Shown: positions 54,001 through 63,710 of the stretch, piece after piece
Numbering within the stretch: the first letter of the stretch is position 1
How the letters are laid out: each line of letters begins with the position of its first letter
Assembly (NCBI GenBank): GCA_916610825.1
Contig: OU744451.1
Location: 19,803,482-19,867,481, forward strand
DNA length: 64,000 bases
Reading direction: 5' to 3'
Source of the DNA: Haliclystus octoradiatus
Taxonomy: Eukaryota; Cnidaria; Staurozoa; Stauromedusae; Haliclystidae
Notes under the pieces: model-generated
Database searches by the model: none
The model's input: the letters and a program-made list of their open reading frames with translations, nothing else
What the model was told of the DNA's origin: nothing
Translations under genes and position numbers: made by a program

Positions 54001-57000
54001 CACCATCAAAAGAAATTATTAAAATATGTGAACTGGTCAGAAGTCTTAATGTTGAAATTATCCTCGGTAGTCACCAGCATGTTGTTCAAGGTCACACATT
54101 GTCAACAAATAATGAGTTAGTGATTTACAGCCTTGGCAACTTTCTTTTTCATAGAAATGACAAATATAAATTTGTAAGTAGCACTATGATGAACCTTGCC
54201 CTGCAAAAAACCATTCTTGAACAGTTCATGAAAAGTAGGACCATTTAACGTTCATGAACTGTTCATGAACTTTTAACTGTTTTTGCAGGAGTTGTGATTA
54301 AGAATAATAGGCCTAGCAAATAGACATGGCTGTAAGAAATCGTTACGTAGTGCCTGACAAAAGGTTTAACCTTCCCGGAATCTTGAAACATTTTAAAAAT
54401 TTTCTTCTGAACTTTTTGTTGTTTTGGTTTGACTTATGAATCATAAAGTTATCAATTTTCTTCGGAATTTGCTCTATGCTTCCGGAATCTAGGATGCCAG
54501 GATCCCCACTTTTGTTGGACCCTGACCCTGTCAAGTACCTAATCAATTACGTTTTCATTAATTTTTCCCTAGTTTATTGATTACATTTTGAGAGAAGTAT
54601 TCGGAATTGTAATTAGTTACTATTTTAGTAGTAATTTTACAGCTCTTCATTCATGAATTTGAAGTAAAATTTATTGAAAATATCTGTTATAAATTTGCCA
54701 AAAAATTAAGAAATAATCAAACTGGTAGCTCATTGTCAAAGTGTCTCAGACAAGATAAGAGCTCGATCTCAGACTTTTAGAGGATCTCAGACCATTTATT
54801 TATTAATCTACAAATCTAAAAATTTTGACTCCCGCCCTCCTTGCCATGCAATTTTAATATGATATTATCGAAATCCTACTTTTATTTTTGATATTTGTCA
54901 CATCATGATGTCTACACTGTGTGACAGGAGAATGATTTTTGATTCCTCGTCAGTGCATACTCTTTTTATTTGAATATTTCATTTATCTGTAAATTGGTTG
55001 ATGTCCTCCAAATAAACAAGTACTTGTACCTGTACTTACGGTACGACTTGAGTATGACTATGAGTCATCTGTACCTATGCAATAGACGTATTAACCCTGT
55101 TCGACAAAGGAGATTCAAAATGGAAATAGCATATGGATAAATTGAGTTTAGAATATCAACAAAGTTAATGGGAAACGTTATAAAAACACAGGAAAACATC
55201 TCATTGTCAGGATATGTGCTATCTGACTTTGTTTTAACTTGTATTTATCAATTATTTGATGCTGCTAGTAGAGCATATATTTAAAGATTTTTTGCTACCG
55301 AAATCAGTTCAAACCGTGGAATCAAGAGAAAATGTCCGCATTTAAATACTAGTGAAAATTCAAAAAGTTTCAAAACAATATCAAAACCTCATCATTTTCG
55401 ATATTAATTATTATGGGATAGCAACAAAATAATTATACTGCCTAACAGAAACACATTAGTAGTAAGTAAATAGTAAACAAATAGTAAGGGAACAATATTG
55501 GTATGCTAGGGAGACAAGCCACTTTATAAGTTTTGGCAGAATCCATTATTAGTGGTAAATATTTTGCAAAGCGTAACCATAAATGAAACAGCATCAAACC
55601 TTTGCTTAGGTCTAGCTTACTGTTATTGACAGAATATTGTTAAAGCCGGAATTGTCAGTGCCAGTTTTTATTGTATTATTTTTTGTTATGGTAGGTTAAT
55701 TTGATAGTTGTCGATCATAATTATTATATTTATTTATTTTAGATGTTTTACCATAATAAAACTATTGATTATCAACAACTAGAAGAGTACAAATCAACAT
55801 TAGGTCAAGTGACAACACCAACACAAAAATCAAGAATATTCCGAATTGATGTGAATAAGTAAGAGTTAGTTATTTAATCACTTACATCTAGTAAAACCTG
55901 AAGGCTGAACCTTTTGTCTCGGACCCTGGCTATGTAGAGAAATTGACTGTTATGTACAGGCTATATATAGCCTGTGTCCAGATTAAAATGTTTTTGAAGG
56001 AAAGCGTAAAGTCTGTGTTAGCCAACCAAACAAAGCCGTTTTGCTGACACTGCATTAGACTTGCAAAAGCAATGACTCAATCCTATTGGTTAGCTTTGCT
56101 CACGTGGTTCTAATTCGATGTCAGCCAATCAGATTACGGGTATCAGTCATGTGATAAACAAAAGTGGGGCCACATTTAGGAAGACTTTCAGATTTGGAAG
56201 ACAATCTCATCTGATGAAAATAATAAATATACAACGTATTTTTGAGTGAGTTAAATTTATTTCAAAATCCAGTAACAGTTATAATTCAGTGAAGAAAAAT
56301 TCAAAGAAACTGTTGACAACTAATGTTTTATTTTCACATGAATTTGTATCAATCCTTTTCGAACATACGGAGCACTTCGAACATTTGATGAGCAAGTAGG
56401 AATGTCACTTTAGAAACTCAACAAAAAATTTACAAATATAGGAATTATTGGTATTTTATAACATCGGGACACAAATGATCAATTACTCCTTCGGTTAGAC
56501 AATATGCTACACAAACAACACAAGTTCTACTCAATTTTTCTCTCGAATGAGTGTCATATACTTTATCTGTTTTCAACGATTTATTCCCAAGCTTGAGTGT
56601 TTTTTAATGTTTAACATGTAAACGTGATTTTTACTCAATCAACTGAGACCGGTTTTATTAAGGTTTAAATTAAATTAAGGTTTTTATAAGAAGGCACCAG
56701 TCTAGTACAGTGTCAGCAGAACAGCTTTGTTCGGTCGGCTACGCAGACTTTACACTTTCCTTCAGAAACGTTTTAGTCTGGGTGCAAGCAGCTTGTGGCT
56801 ATATAGACAGGGTTGATTCAATAGGAAACATTAATATTAAGCAATTGGCGCACAGTTTCCTATGAGCTATTGATATTGGCGAACAAGAGGCAGGTAAAGA
56901 GAAAACGAGAAGGCATTAGAAAAGTTTTCTCCTGGAGTGACTCGAGTGCGCCAAATATCAATAGCTCATAGGAAACGGTATGCCAATTGCTTTGTATTAT

Positions 57001-58397
57001 AACTAGCACAACTTAAACTAGCCTGCATACCAGCCTCTAGGTTTTTCTGAAACCATAGGGTCTGTGAACTAATGTGTGATTTTCAGCCCAACAAGTTCCC
57101 ATGAGTTTGGGATATAATTTATGCATTACGTTGTCTTATCATTAAGATCATTGTCGCCGCTGATAACTATGACGTATTTGACGAAGAGTTGTGATTTTAT
57201 GACAATTGCTGTATTGTGACAGTGTGTGAAATGGAGTGTGAATAACTGACCAAATTTATATAGGTGCTATTTTCAGTGGGCTGAGAATCACACATTAATT
57301 CACAGACCCTATGGTTTTAGAAATAAACCTCAGGGCTGGTACGCAGGCTAAACTTAAACAAGCATCTACATGACTTTCTTGCTCACAAAATGTTTTTGAA
57401 AAGTAACTCCTGATCGGATTGGAAATTCTAATTCGTGTTATCAAGTTTGAATTGTGAGATTGATTGTGTTTTTGAAGCTAGTTTTCCTATGGTTATTTGG
57501 CGTCAAACTCTAAACTAATCAGATTGATTGAATCTTTTTCGTTATAATACAAAGACAGTTGGTGGATGTATATATGAATGCTTCAGAAAAAAGCAAAAGT
57601 TTGAAATATGAATTATAGAATAGACCCTGTGACAACATTTCATAACTGTTAAATGGCTCAATTGGCAATTTCCATAAGCTGTTCATGAACTGTTCAGATG
57701 CCATTCACCTTGGTGAATATAGTAGATATTAATTGGTAATGGAAGGTTCATGAACCTTTATACTGATGAAAAACTGTCTACGGAATATTCATAGAATTAT
57801 AAACAGTTCCCCTGCAAAAACAGTTAAAGAGTTCATGAACCTTCCTGGACAGTTCCTGTACAGTTCATGAAAATTGGGTCCATTTAACATTCATCGACTG
57901 TTCATGAGCTTTTCATGAACTCCTGAACTGTTTTTCGCAGATATTCTGTAGTTTATCAACAAAAGTAAACACACACACAAATTAGTTACTCACATATGAA
58001 TATCTTAATTCACTACGAATTTTGAAAATCTGAAAACTGACTGAATAGGCTAGTGAATTAGACACTTTTCAGTAGCTTTTAAATTTTAAGGTGCGCTTTA
58101 GTGGTTTTTCAGTAGAATTAGAAGAATCTGGATACATTTGAGTGTCTGATGGATTCCAGTATGTTTTCAGTAGGTTTACAGTTGAGATTCAATCATTCAG
58201 TATTCAATATTTATGAAATCCTATTCCACTGTTTTAGGAAAGGTGTTGTTAAAGCACAATATGAGAACCTAGTCATCATTGCCAATCATACTGACTATTG
58301 TATACAGCCAACACCTGTTAAAGAAAACGATTGGATTGAAGTATGTCAAAATAATGATATAAACTGTTTGAATTCTGTTGTCTCTAATGAGGTGTAA
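45008..58397 (+). CDS. CapA/PgsA-type metallophosphatase-fold protein
   Basis: Seven exons: 45008-45041, 48398-48677, 50741-50888, 52701-52853, 53943-54173, 55743-55858, 58238-58397; all GT-AG and in phase; 373 aa. It belongs to the PGA_cap (CapA) family, known from bacterial poly-gamma-glutamate capsule synthesis and found in some animals. Conserved metal-site motifs are all there: LVVVGDISFD (~35), AIGNFETPL (~75), VGLANNHLIDFGD (~112), VYFHWGTEYRE (~213), GSHQHVVQGH (~242) and YSLGNFLFHRND (~262). The hydrophobic start (MDFLQAIIGLFGITL) may be a signal peptide. The C-terminal 90 residues, with Cys pairs, look lineage-specific. Seven exons and a eukaryotic poly-A signal show a settled nuclear gene. 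Substrate in this animal unknown. Introns are packed with MITEs and a LINE. Confidence 0.9.
45430..45553. repeat. TTCATGAA hairpin family, decayed copy
   Basis: AACAGTTCATGAAAAACAGG and TTTAACGTCCATGAACTGTTC flank a short centre; the ends are lost. In intron 1 of the CapA-type gene. Confidence 0.6.
45965..47905 (-). pseudogene. Decayed LINE (endonuclease + reverse transcriptase)
   Basis: On -, three broken open frames in order. The endonuclease part runs from about 47890 (GYWNINSVF, LDAFCIAETKLDK, HGGGLLVYV), then 47457-46975 (PPWVTPALVK), then the reverse transcriptase 46875-46066 (YRPITLLVALSKVFERL, ALDLSKAFDSVHH). RT continues after an in-frame TAG as YLQDRRQRVKVEG and GVAQGSILGPT, then is cut off before the catalytic YxDD. 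It resembles CR1/Jockey-type LINEs. At the TAG the sequence is TAGGCCTA (46061-46068). The element lies in intron 1 of the CapA-type gene, antisense to it. Confidence 0.85.
48725..48860. repeat. TTCATGAA hairpin family, diverged copy
   Basis: Repeated GTTCATGAAC-like blocks with no clean ends, 50 nt after the donor of CapA exon 2. Confidence 0.6.
49390..50030. other. CapA intron 2 sequence, nothing recognised
   Basis: AT-rich, no exon or clear repeat. Confidence 0.35.
50031..50208 (+). repeat. pogo/Tigger-like MITE copy
   Basis: Starts ACAGTGAAACCTGTATATAA and ends ATAACAGGTTTGACTGTA. Close to full length, in CapA intron 2. Confidence 0.8.
50589..50672. repeat. TTCATGAA hairpin family, partial copy
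   Basis: Begins CCCCTGAGAAAAACAGTTC and breaks down after about 80 bp. 70 bp before the acceptor of CapA exon 3. Confidence 0.6.
51000..51145. repeat. Dispersed repeat shared with 52365 and 58027
   Basis: CTGAAAAC(T)TACTGAATAGGC, GGGCACTTTTCA and TTTGAGTGTCTGGTGAATT recur at 58027-58190, and the TTTCAGT(A)GGTTTTCAGT block at 52365-52430. All three are in introns of the same gene. Confidence 0.6.
51229..51803. mobile_element. 575-bp foldback element
   Basis: Left arm 51241-51293 (AGTTGAAAATAGTCAAAAAT ... AAAGTTTCACGC) and its complement at 51739-51791 (GCGTGAAACTTTAAGTAGC ... TTTTCAACT). No ORF. A MITE-like element in CapA intron 3; superfamily unknown, ends not exact. Confidence 0.7.
54204..54292. 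repeat. TTCATGAA hairpin MITE
   Basis: CCCTGCAAAAAACCATTC ... CTGTTTTTGCAGG, with GACCATTTAACGTTCATGAA in the middle. Inserted 30 bp after the donor of CapA exon 5. Confidence 0.75.
54350..54524. repeat. hAT-type MITE copy in CapA intron 5
   Basis: Ends TGCCTGACAAAAGGTT and CTTTTGTTGGACCCTG. Inner blocks AACCTTCCCGGAATCTTG and CTTCCGGAATCTAGGATG as in the other copies. Confidence 0.65.
54550..55742. other. CapA intron 5 remainder, nothing recognised
   Basis: No exon-like frame or clear repeat in about 1.2 kb. Confidence 0.35.
55968..56796. mobile_element. 829-bp TIR element inside a pogo-like MITE
   Basis: About 90-bp inverted arms (GTGTCCAGATTAAAATG ... TTGCTGACACTG and CAGTGTCAGCAGAACAG ... 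TTTTAGTCTGGGTGC). GGCTATATA lies on both sides (55959-55967 and 56797-56805), and the outer DNA on each side matches the two halves of one pogo-like MITE (GTAGAGAAATTGACTG left, GACAGGGTTGATTCAATAG right). A 9-bp duplication fits a MULE-type insertion. The arms do not reach the very ends, so the border is approximate. Confidence 0.65.
56841..56990. repeat. 150-bp hairpin element
   Basis: GCAATTGGCGCACAGTTTCC with CTATTGATAT, and the complement at the right end (ATCAATAGCTCATAGGAAAC ... GCCAATTGC). In CapA intron 6. Confidence 0.75.
57019..57350. mobile_element. 332-bp MULE-type MITE with 9-bp duplication
   Basis: Inverted ends of about 75 bp (TAGCCTGCATACCAGCC ... and ... GGGCTGGTACGCAGGCTA; both contain CATAGGGTCTGTGAA). 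Exact AACTTAAAC at 57010-57018 and 57351-57359. A 9-bp duplication with long inverted ends is typical of Mutator-like MITEs. Confidence 0.88.
57808..57945. repeat. TTCATGAA hairpin MITE in CapA intron 6
   Basis: TCCCCTGCAAAAACAGTTAA to CTGAACTGTTTTTCGCAG, with tccatttaacattcat as centre. Further single blocks lie at 57677-57700. Confidence 0.8.
58027..58190. repeat. Dispersed repeat shared with 51000
   Basis: The same CTGAAAACTGACTGAATAGG ... TTTGAGTGTCTGATGGATTC order as 51000-51145. Ends 50 bp before the last CapA exon. Confidence 0.6.
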
Positions 58398-58444
58398 AAT
58401 ATCAATTTATGAGACGATCGTAATCATAGCGATACAAAAGGATA

Positions 58445-58450
58445 AATAAA
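58445..58450 (+). terminator. CapA-type gene polyadenylation signal
   Basis: AATAAA 48 nt after the stop codon. Confidence 0.65.
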
Positions 58451-58498
58451 TTTATAAATAATGACACAGTAAATATACAATTTCTATATATGATACCA

Positions 58499-58770
58499 CT
58501 CCTGCGAAAGACAATTAAGGAGTTCATGAACAGTTCATAAATGTTAATTGGCCCCAATTTTTATGAACTGTTCATGAACTGCTCATGAACAGTTCATGCA
58601 CCTTCACGAACAGTTCATGAACAGTTCATTAAAATTTGAAGCCATTTAACGTTCATGAACTGTTCTTGAAAATTGGGGCCATTTAACGTTCATGAACTGT
58701 TCATGAAAATTGGGGCCATTTAGTGTTCATGAACTGTTTAAGAACTCCTGAACTGTTTTTCGCAGAGGCA
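58499..58770. repeat. TTCATGAA hairpin MITE, expanded copy
   Basis: A 270-bp member with the central unit (TTCATGAAAATTGGGGCCAT) repeated in tandem, so the hairpin has grown from within. Ends CTCCTGCGAAAGACAATT and CTGTTTTTCGCAG. Confidence 0.8.
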
Positions 58771-58908
58771 TGGACAGTCATAATCATTGTATTTTGCAGT
58801 TAAATAATTCATAATTGGTTGACAACAAATATTCAAATTTTATATATATGGTATCAGATGTGACAAAAACATGTATATTTATCAGACAGTACTAAATAAA
58901 TGATGATG

Positions 58909-58925
58909 ATGATGATGATGATGGT
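58909..58925. repeat. (TGA)n microsatellite
   Basis: Five to six TGA/ATG units in a row. Confidence 0.8.
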
Positions 58926-59044
58926 GATGCAATATGAATGCATTGAATGTGTATATGTCTAATATTGTATTAACGTCATTATACCCAAGTGAAGAAATTC
59001 ACTGATGTAATGAATTGTTCATGAACAGTCACAAACTTTTTATG

Positions 59045-59150
59045 AATGTTAATAAAGGGTAACCAATCACTTGCCCTGTCCCGTCGGTATTTATATTTAT
59101 TAACACAAGGAATGTTAGAAGACATAAGTTTGAGTGTTAAAAGCATAATC
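59045..59150. repeat. Half-copy of the 4095-4250 MITE
   Basis: AAAGGGTAACCAATCACTTG, then CACAAGGAATGTTAGAAGAC, as in the left half at 4095; the right half is missing. Confidence 0.65.
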
Positions 59151-59503
59151 CTTGTAGGCGAGAACATTTTCAATACTTTCACTACCTAAACTTTTCTTGA
59201 GTTAAATGAAACCTTATTATTCTTTGTTGAATAGGGACAGCTTTTGTTGATATTATTTCTTTAATTATACGTTGTAGTTTTTTACCATCAAATTTTGAGG
59301 GGAATTTAAAAAAAATGTTAAAATCTGTCTGTATCATTGATATTGTAATATATTGTTTGGCTTTTGATTGGTTGGTGGGACGGCTGGCGGTTGACCATAA
59401 CTAGGGCTAGGCTACCGTAGGCAGCAGACCTGTCACCACCCCAAGACCAAGCACCAGTCACACTGCTATGTCAGTGGAATACCTAATACACTTACCTAAC
59501 CAT

Positions 59504-59526
59504 GTCGAGAGAGAGAGAGAGAGAGG
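59504..59526. repeat. (GA)n microsatellite
   Basis: A short GA run followed by a purine-rich stretch. Confidence 0.85.
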
Positions 59527-59564
59527 AGGGAGGGTGTGGACACAATTGATCAGTTGCAATATCG

Positions 59565-59865
59565 GTTAGCCTCATTGCAGTATAGCAATTTCCTCAAATG
59601 CAGTATAGCACATAATCCGTAATGTGCAGTGTAGCACATACTAATCTATGATGATGAATCTGTGTAGCATAACACATACTTCGTACCGTGCAGGATAGCA
59701 CATACTATATAAGTGCAGTATAACACAATACTCAAAAAGTGCAGTATAGCACATGAAATAAAGTGATGACAACGTGCAGTTTAGCACTCAAGCATATGAT
59801 GCCACATTGCATTTGACTGAGACAATTAGAAAATGTTATTGCACATGTAGCACATGATAGTATGT
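59565..59865. repeat. Diverged GTGCAGTATAGCACAT repeats
   Basis: At least eight related units (TGCAGTATAGCAC, TGCAGTGTAGCACATACT, GTGCAGGATAGCACATACT and so on) spaced unevenly over 300 bp. An old minisatellite. Each unit is a weak palindrome (GTGC ... GCAC). Confidence 0.75.
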
Positions 59866-59869
59866 AGTA

Positions 59870-60900
59870 GAGTGATATGCCCAGAATTAGCAAAGGCAAG
59901 ATCTTCAAGATTCTCAAAGACGTAGCAACATGAAAAATTCAAGAGCTTCTCGAAAGCAACTAGCGAGCTAGGTCACGATGGCAAGAGTGATTGACACATC
60001 CAGCCCTTTGGGACATGCGCACACATACAAAGGGGTACTCTTACACTCACCGACTCGTATTGCTTCAGTAGTTGATCCGCTAACCTGTTGCGGTTTTATC
60101 ATTGCATCTTGTTCACTTCCGCTACTATTAAACAGGTCCTAGATAGCCTAACAATAACACACCATACATCATTTAGCTTCACTTAAATCTTTGATTTAAC
60201 CGCATTTTATCCTAGAATTTCTGAAAACGAGAACTAGCCAATGTAATTGCAGGATTACGTTCGATTATAGAAACGTTTTTCATAAACTGTTCATGAACAT
60301 ATTTTATGAAAATTGGGCCATAAAATTAATAAACTATTATCACAGGGGCCATTGTCTCTATCCCCTGCAAAAATATTTATTGAGTTCATGAACTGTTTTC
60401 ACAAATAACCCAACATCTATTAACTTCAAGAATATTGAAATTCTGATCCGATATGAATAGATACTGCAAAAGTCTTATCTGATCCAATCTGAAAATAAAA
60501 AGTCCAATTCTAATCCGAAAAAGAACCGATTGGATTGGATTGAGAAAGGATAACACACCTCTAATTTACATACATTAAATTAACCGTATAGTATGAGTGT
60601 CTTTTTCATAAATATGTGTATCTATTTTAGTAAATATTTCATATTTTTGCTGATAAAGACATATATATATAATTTTTAATAAAACCGTCTGAAGAGCGTC
60701 TTTACGCGGAACTCAGAGTAACGGAATAACCTCGTGATCTTTGATCTACTATTTATATTGCTCTGCTTTTAGCATTGAGCACTCAAATTGATGTTTTGCC
60801 CCCACAAATATATATATACAACTTGAACACTGAACAGTGGATTGCCTTTATAGCATTATCATAATTTAGAATTTTAATGAGCATCTTTTTTTTCAACAAG
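59870..60900. other. Intergenic, two decayed hairpin pieces
   Basis: GTTCATGAACATATTTTATG near 60288 and CCCCTGCAAAAATATTTATTG near 60362 are remains of the TTCATGAA family. No gene recognised. Confidence 0.5.
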
Positions 60901-61383
60901 AATTCTATTGAGGATACCCCTTCGAAAAACTGTAAATGAACCACTTCATGAAAAACTCCATGATAATTTTGCCAAAATAACGTTCATAAACTGTTCCTGA
61001 ACTGCTTATATCACAGAGATATGGTACATTTAACAGACATGATATTACTTGTTTCATATATTTTGTGTTCTTGTCTAAACTATATAATATCAATCTCACT
61101 AGTGTTATTTAAATGTTATGTCTATACATGTCTGTGTATATCAAATGAGATATTTGACTGTTTGTACATTTAATTATTTACAAAATAAAACTATACATAT
61201 TTATTTGTTGTGATTGTTTAGACATGATTAATTACAAATTTGAATATTTTGTGCAATTTTATCGAAGGTCTGCCTTTCTCATTGTAATGTTCTTCGTTTC
61301 TTCACATGTTTGCTAGGCTAGTAGTGAAGAGAGTAGAACTTATTGCTGGAAGTAAAGATGTTATTACAAAAATCACTATCTAT

Positions 61384-61510
61384 GTTGTCATGGTAACCAT
61401 TTATGTTGTCATAGTAACCATTTATGTTGTCATAGTAACCATATTTGTTGTCATAGCAACCATATTTGTTGTCATAGTAACCACATTTGTTGTCATGGTA
61501 AATGTCATTT
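61384..61510. repeat. 21-bp minisatellite, 6 units
   Basis: Six units of GTTGTCATAGTAACCATTTAT with small changes. Since 21 is a multiple of three it leaves an open frame of repeated YVVIVTI, which I read as a by-product. Confidence 0.92.
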
Positions 61511-61748
61511 GTTGTTATCGCTCCTCAATTTAATCCAAGCAATCTGTGTACTCAAAAAAGTCCTTCAAAATTATTATCCCATTTTTGTTTCTGAGTTGAT
61601 ACACTGCTACTGTATTATTAGATAATAGTATAATAGTATATGGCTAAATTCCAATGTGTCAAATGTTATATCTTGAAATGTAAATACAGATCCCATTACA
61701 CTTTTCTAAACCCAATTTCTCTGTCTAATGGGCTCTCCAAAGTCCCTC

Positions 61749-61877
61749 TATCCCCTGCGAAAAACAGTTCAGGAGTTCATGAACAGTTCATGAACAGTTC
61801 ATGAACGTTAAATGGCTCCAATTTTCCTGAACTGTTCCTGAACTGTTCATAAACTCCTGAACTGTTTTCGCAGGGAA
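61749..61877. repeat. TTCATGAA hairpin MITE, well conserved
   Basis: TCCCCTGCGAAAAACAGTTC ... GAACTGTTTTCGCAGGGA with three direct ACAGTTCATGA units in the left arm. It lies 30 bp past the stop codon of the membrane-protein gene on -. Confidence 0.85.
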
Positions 61878-61908
61878 TCTAACAAAATTATCTCCAGTTG
61901 AATCATCA

Positions 61909-63146
61909 TTATACTTGTACGGTAAATCTTGGATCAATATCATCAATCGCTATTTCTGTATCGCAGCATTTCGTAAATGAATCTTGTGATAATTGCTTTT
62001 TTAAACAACTACCTCTTTCTTCATCATCAACTGAATCGGAGTCATAATTAGAAGCTAATGATGTCCCACCTGAAAATTTAAGTATTAAAATTTAAATAGA
62101 GATATCGATATGTGTATTCCAATCCTTACATCCCTTGTGAAAATAGTCTACAAACGTTATATTGCCATTATTAATCATCTAACTTTCCTGGACAGTTCAT
62201 GATCATTTGTTAGATTCATGAACAGTTCAGCAGATTCAGGAGTTCTTAAACAGTTCATGAATGTTATGGTGAATGGCCCCGATTTTCATGAACTGTTTAT
62301 GAACTGTTTATGAACTGTTCATGAACCTTCACGGACAGCTCATGAACAGTTTATGAAAATTGAGGCAATTTCACGTTTTCCTGAACTGTTTTTCGCAGGA
62401 AAGTTCTCAACAAATTTGTTTGCATGGTTGGACACATTTATTGTTTTGCAAGGGATCATATGCCTGGATCATTATCAAAGTGGAATTACTGCATAGGGTT
62501 TTCTTTATTTTACACCTTAGGTAAACAGTGCATGACCGCTCATGGACTTGGATTATAGTTCATGAACTTATATTTAATAATACAGTGAAACCTGTATATA
62601 ACGGCCAGCTACGAGAGGTAGATAAATTGACCATTATAGACAGGTGGCCTTTATATACAGGTTTGATTCAATAGAAAATACTATTTTAGACATTGCAAGA
62701 GGGACCACTATAGACAGGTGGCCGCTTTATAGAGGTGACCATTATAACAGGTTTGACTGTAGTTATGTCCACAGATCAAACAACGCTCTGCATAACTTTA
62801 TGAGCAGCTTATGAAATCTGTAAATAGTTTACGAGCAATTCATGGAGGTAAAGAACAATTTCTGAACTAATATCTCATCCTAAGTTAAAACCTCATTCTT
62901 CCAAAGGGGAAATCCTGAGAATGGTTATTTTTCAACCAAATACGCAAAGAATAATTAAGAACAGGAAGTCAAAATCTTTGAAAAAGTATACAGTATCACA
63001 CACCAACTTACCGGTGCTTGATTGCAAATCTTTACGTTTCTTCTTTTGTTTTACTTTCAACAAAACTAATACAAACAAAAGCACGGCCAAAGTTCCACCA
63101 ATAGCAATCAAGAGATATATTATCCATGGTTTCAAGCTAATATCAT
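61909..63146 (-). CDS. Single-pass membrane protein, last two exons (5' part outside or unseen)
   Basis: Exon 63146-63012 (acceptor ATTATCTAG, donor GGTAAGTT) and last exon 62069-61909 (acceptor TTTTCAG), joined in phase. The first encodes DDISLKPWIIY, then a 20-residue hydrophobic span (LLIAIGGTLAVLLFVLVLL), then KVKQKKKRKD, a stop-transfer signal. So the N-terminus is outside the cell and the tail inside. The tail of about 65 residues is Asp/Ser-rich (NYDSDSVDDEERG) with a CC pair and ends PRFTVQV, which could be a PDZ-binding end (inference). This is the layout of a type I receptor or adhesion protein, but the outer part is not in view and I cannot name the family. Confidence 0.7.
62115..62400. 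repeat. TTCATGAA hairpin family inside the membrane-protein intron
   Basis: Several GTTCATGAAC-type blocks; clean right end CTGAACTGTTTTTCGCAGG, decayed left end. Confidence 0.7.
62581..62765 (+). repeat. pogo/Tigger-like MITE, best copy
   Basis: TACAGTGAAACCTGTATATA ... CCATTATAACAGGTTTGACTGTA: CAGTGAAACC/GGTTTGACTG ends with TA outside. Useful as the family consensus. Confidence 0.85.
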
Positions 63147-63149
63147 CTA

Positions 63150-63500
63150 GATAATAAAAATTAATAAAGATTCATTAAAAATTTAAGATGGCATTTTATC
63201 TACCTCATTCAATCACCATCCAATATTATTTTATTACAAGTTCTTCAATGACATGAATTATCATCAAGGGTTTTAAATTCTTGAATTTTATATTGTCAAT
63301 TTATTCGGCGTAATAAAACATCACGTGTCTAACATTTCTATGATAGAGTGGTAACCATTCCATTCAGCGTCATGTTTTAAATGAGTTAACCAGATGCAAT
63401 CCCTGCTACTAAAAGTTAATGATTGATTAAACGTGAAATAATTTCTTGATGAACACCGTATCAACATATATAAAATAGTTTTTCGCTTTTTCGTAACCAG
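63150..63500. other. No exon recognised
   Basis: Upstream intron of the membrane-protein gene. No further exon on - could be supported. Confidence 0.35.
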
Positions 63501-63504
63501 TTTG

Positions 63505-63710
63505 TGAATGTTAAATGGCCTGTTTTTCATGAAACTTTTCATGAATCTTTTGCAAACTGTATTGAAATTTCATGACAATTAGAGTAAGAATATCCCCTAT
63601 GGAAAACAGTTCAGGGATTCATGAACTGTTTGTGAAGGTTCATGAACAGTTCGCGAAAATTGGGGTAATTTAACCTTAATGAACGATTTATGAACTGTTT
63701 TTCGCAGGGG
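63505..63710. repeat. TTCATGAA hairpin MITE
   Basis: The full hairpin runs from about 63600 (TGGAAAACAGTTCAGGG) to CTGTTTTTCGCAGGGGG at 63710. Loose blocks precede it from 63505. Confidence 0.75.

Noticed and set aside
61306-61533. 75-codon hydrophobic frame that looks like a membrane protein
   Set aside because: The hydrophobic part is the 21-bp minisatellite read in one frame.
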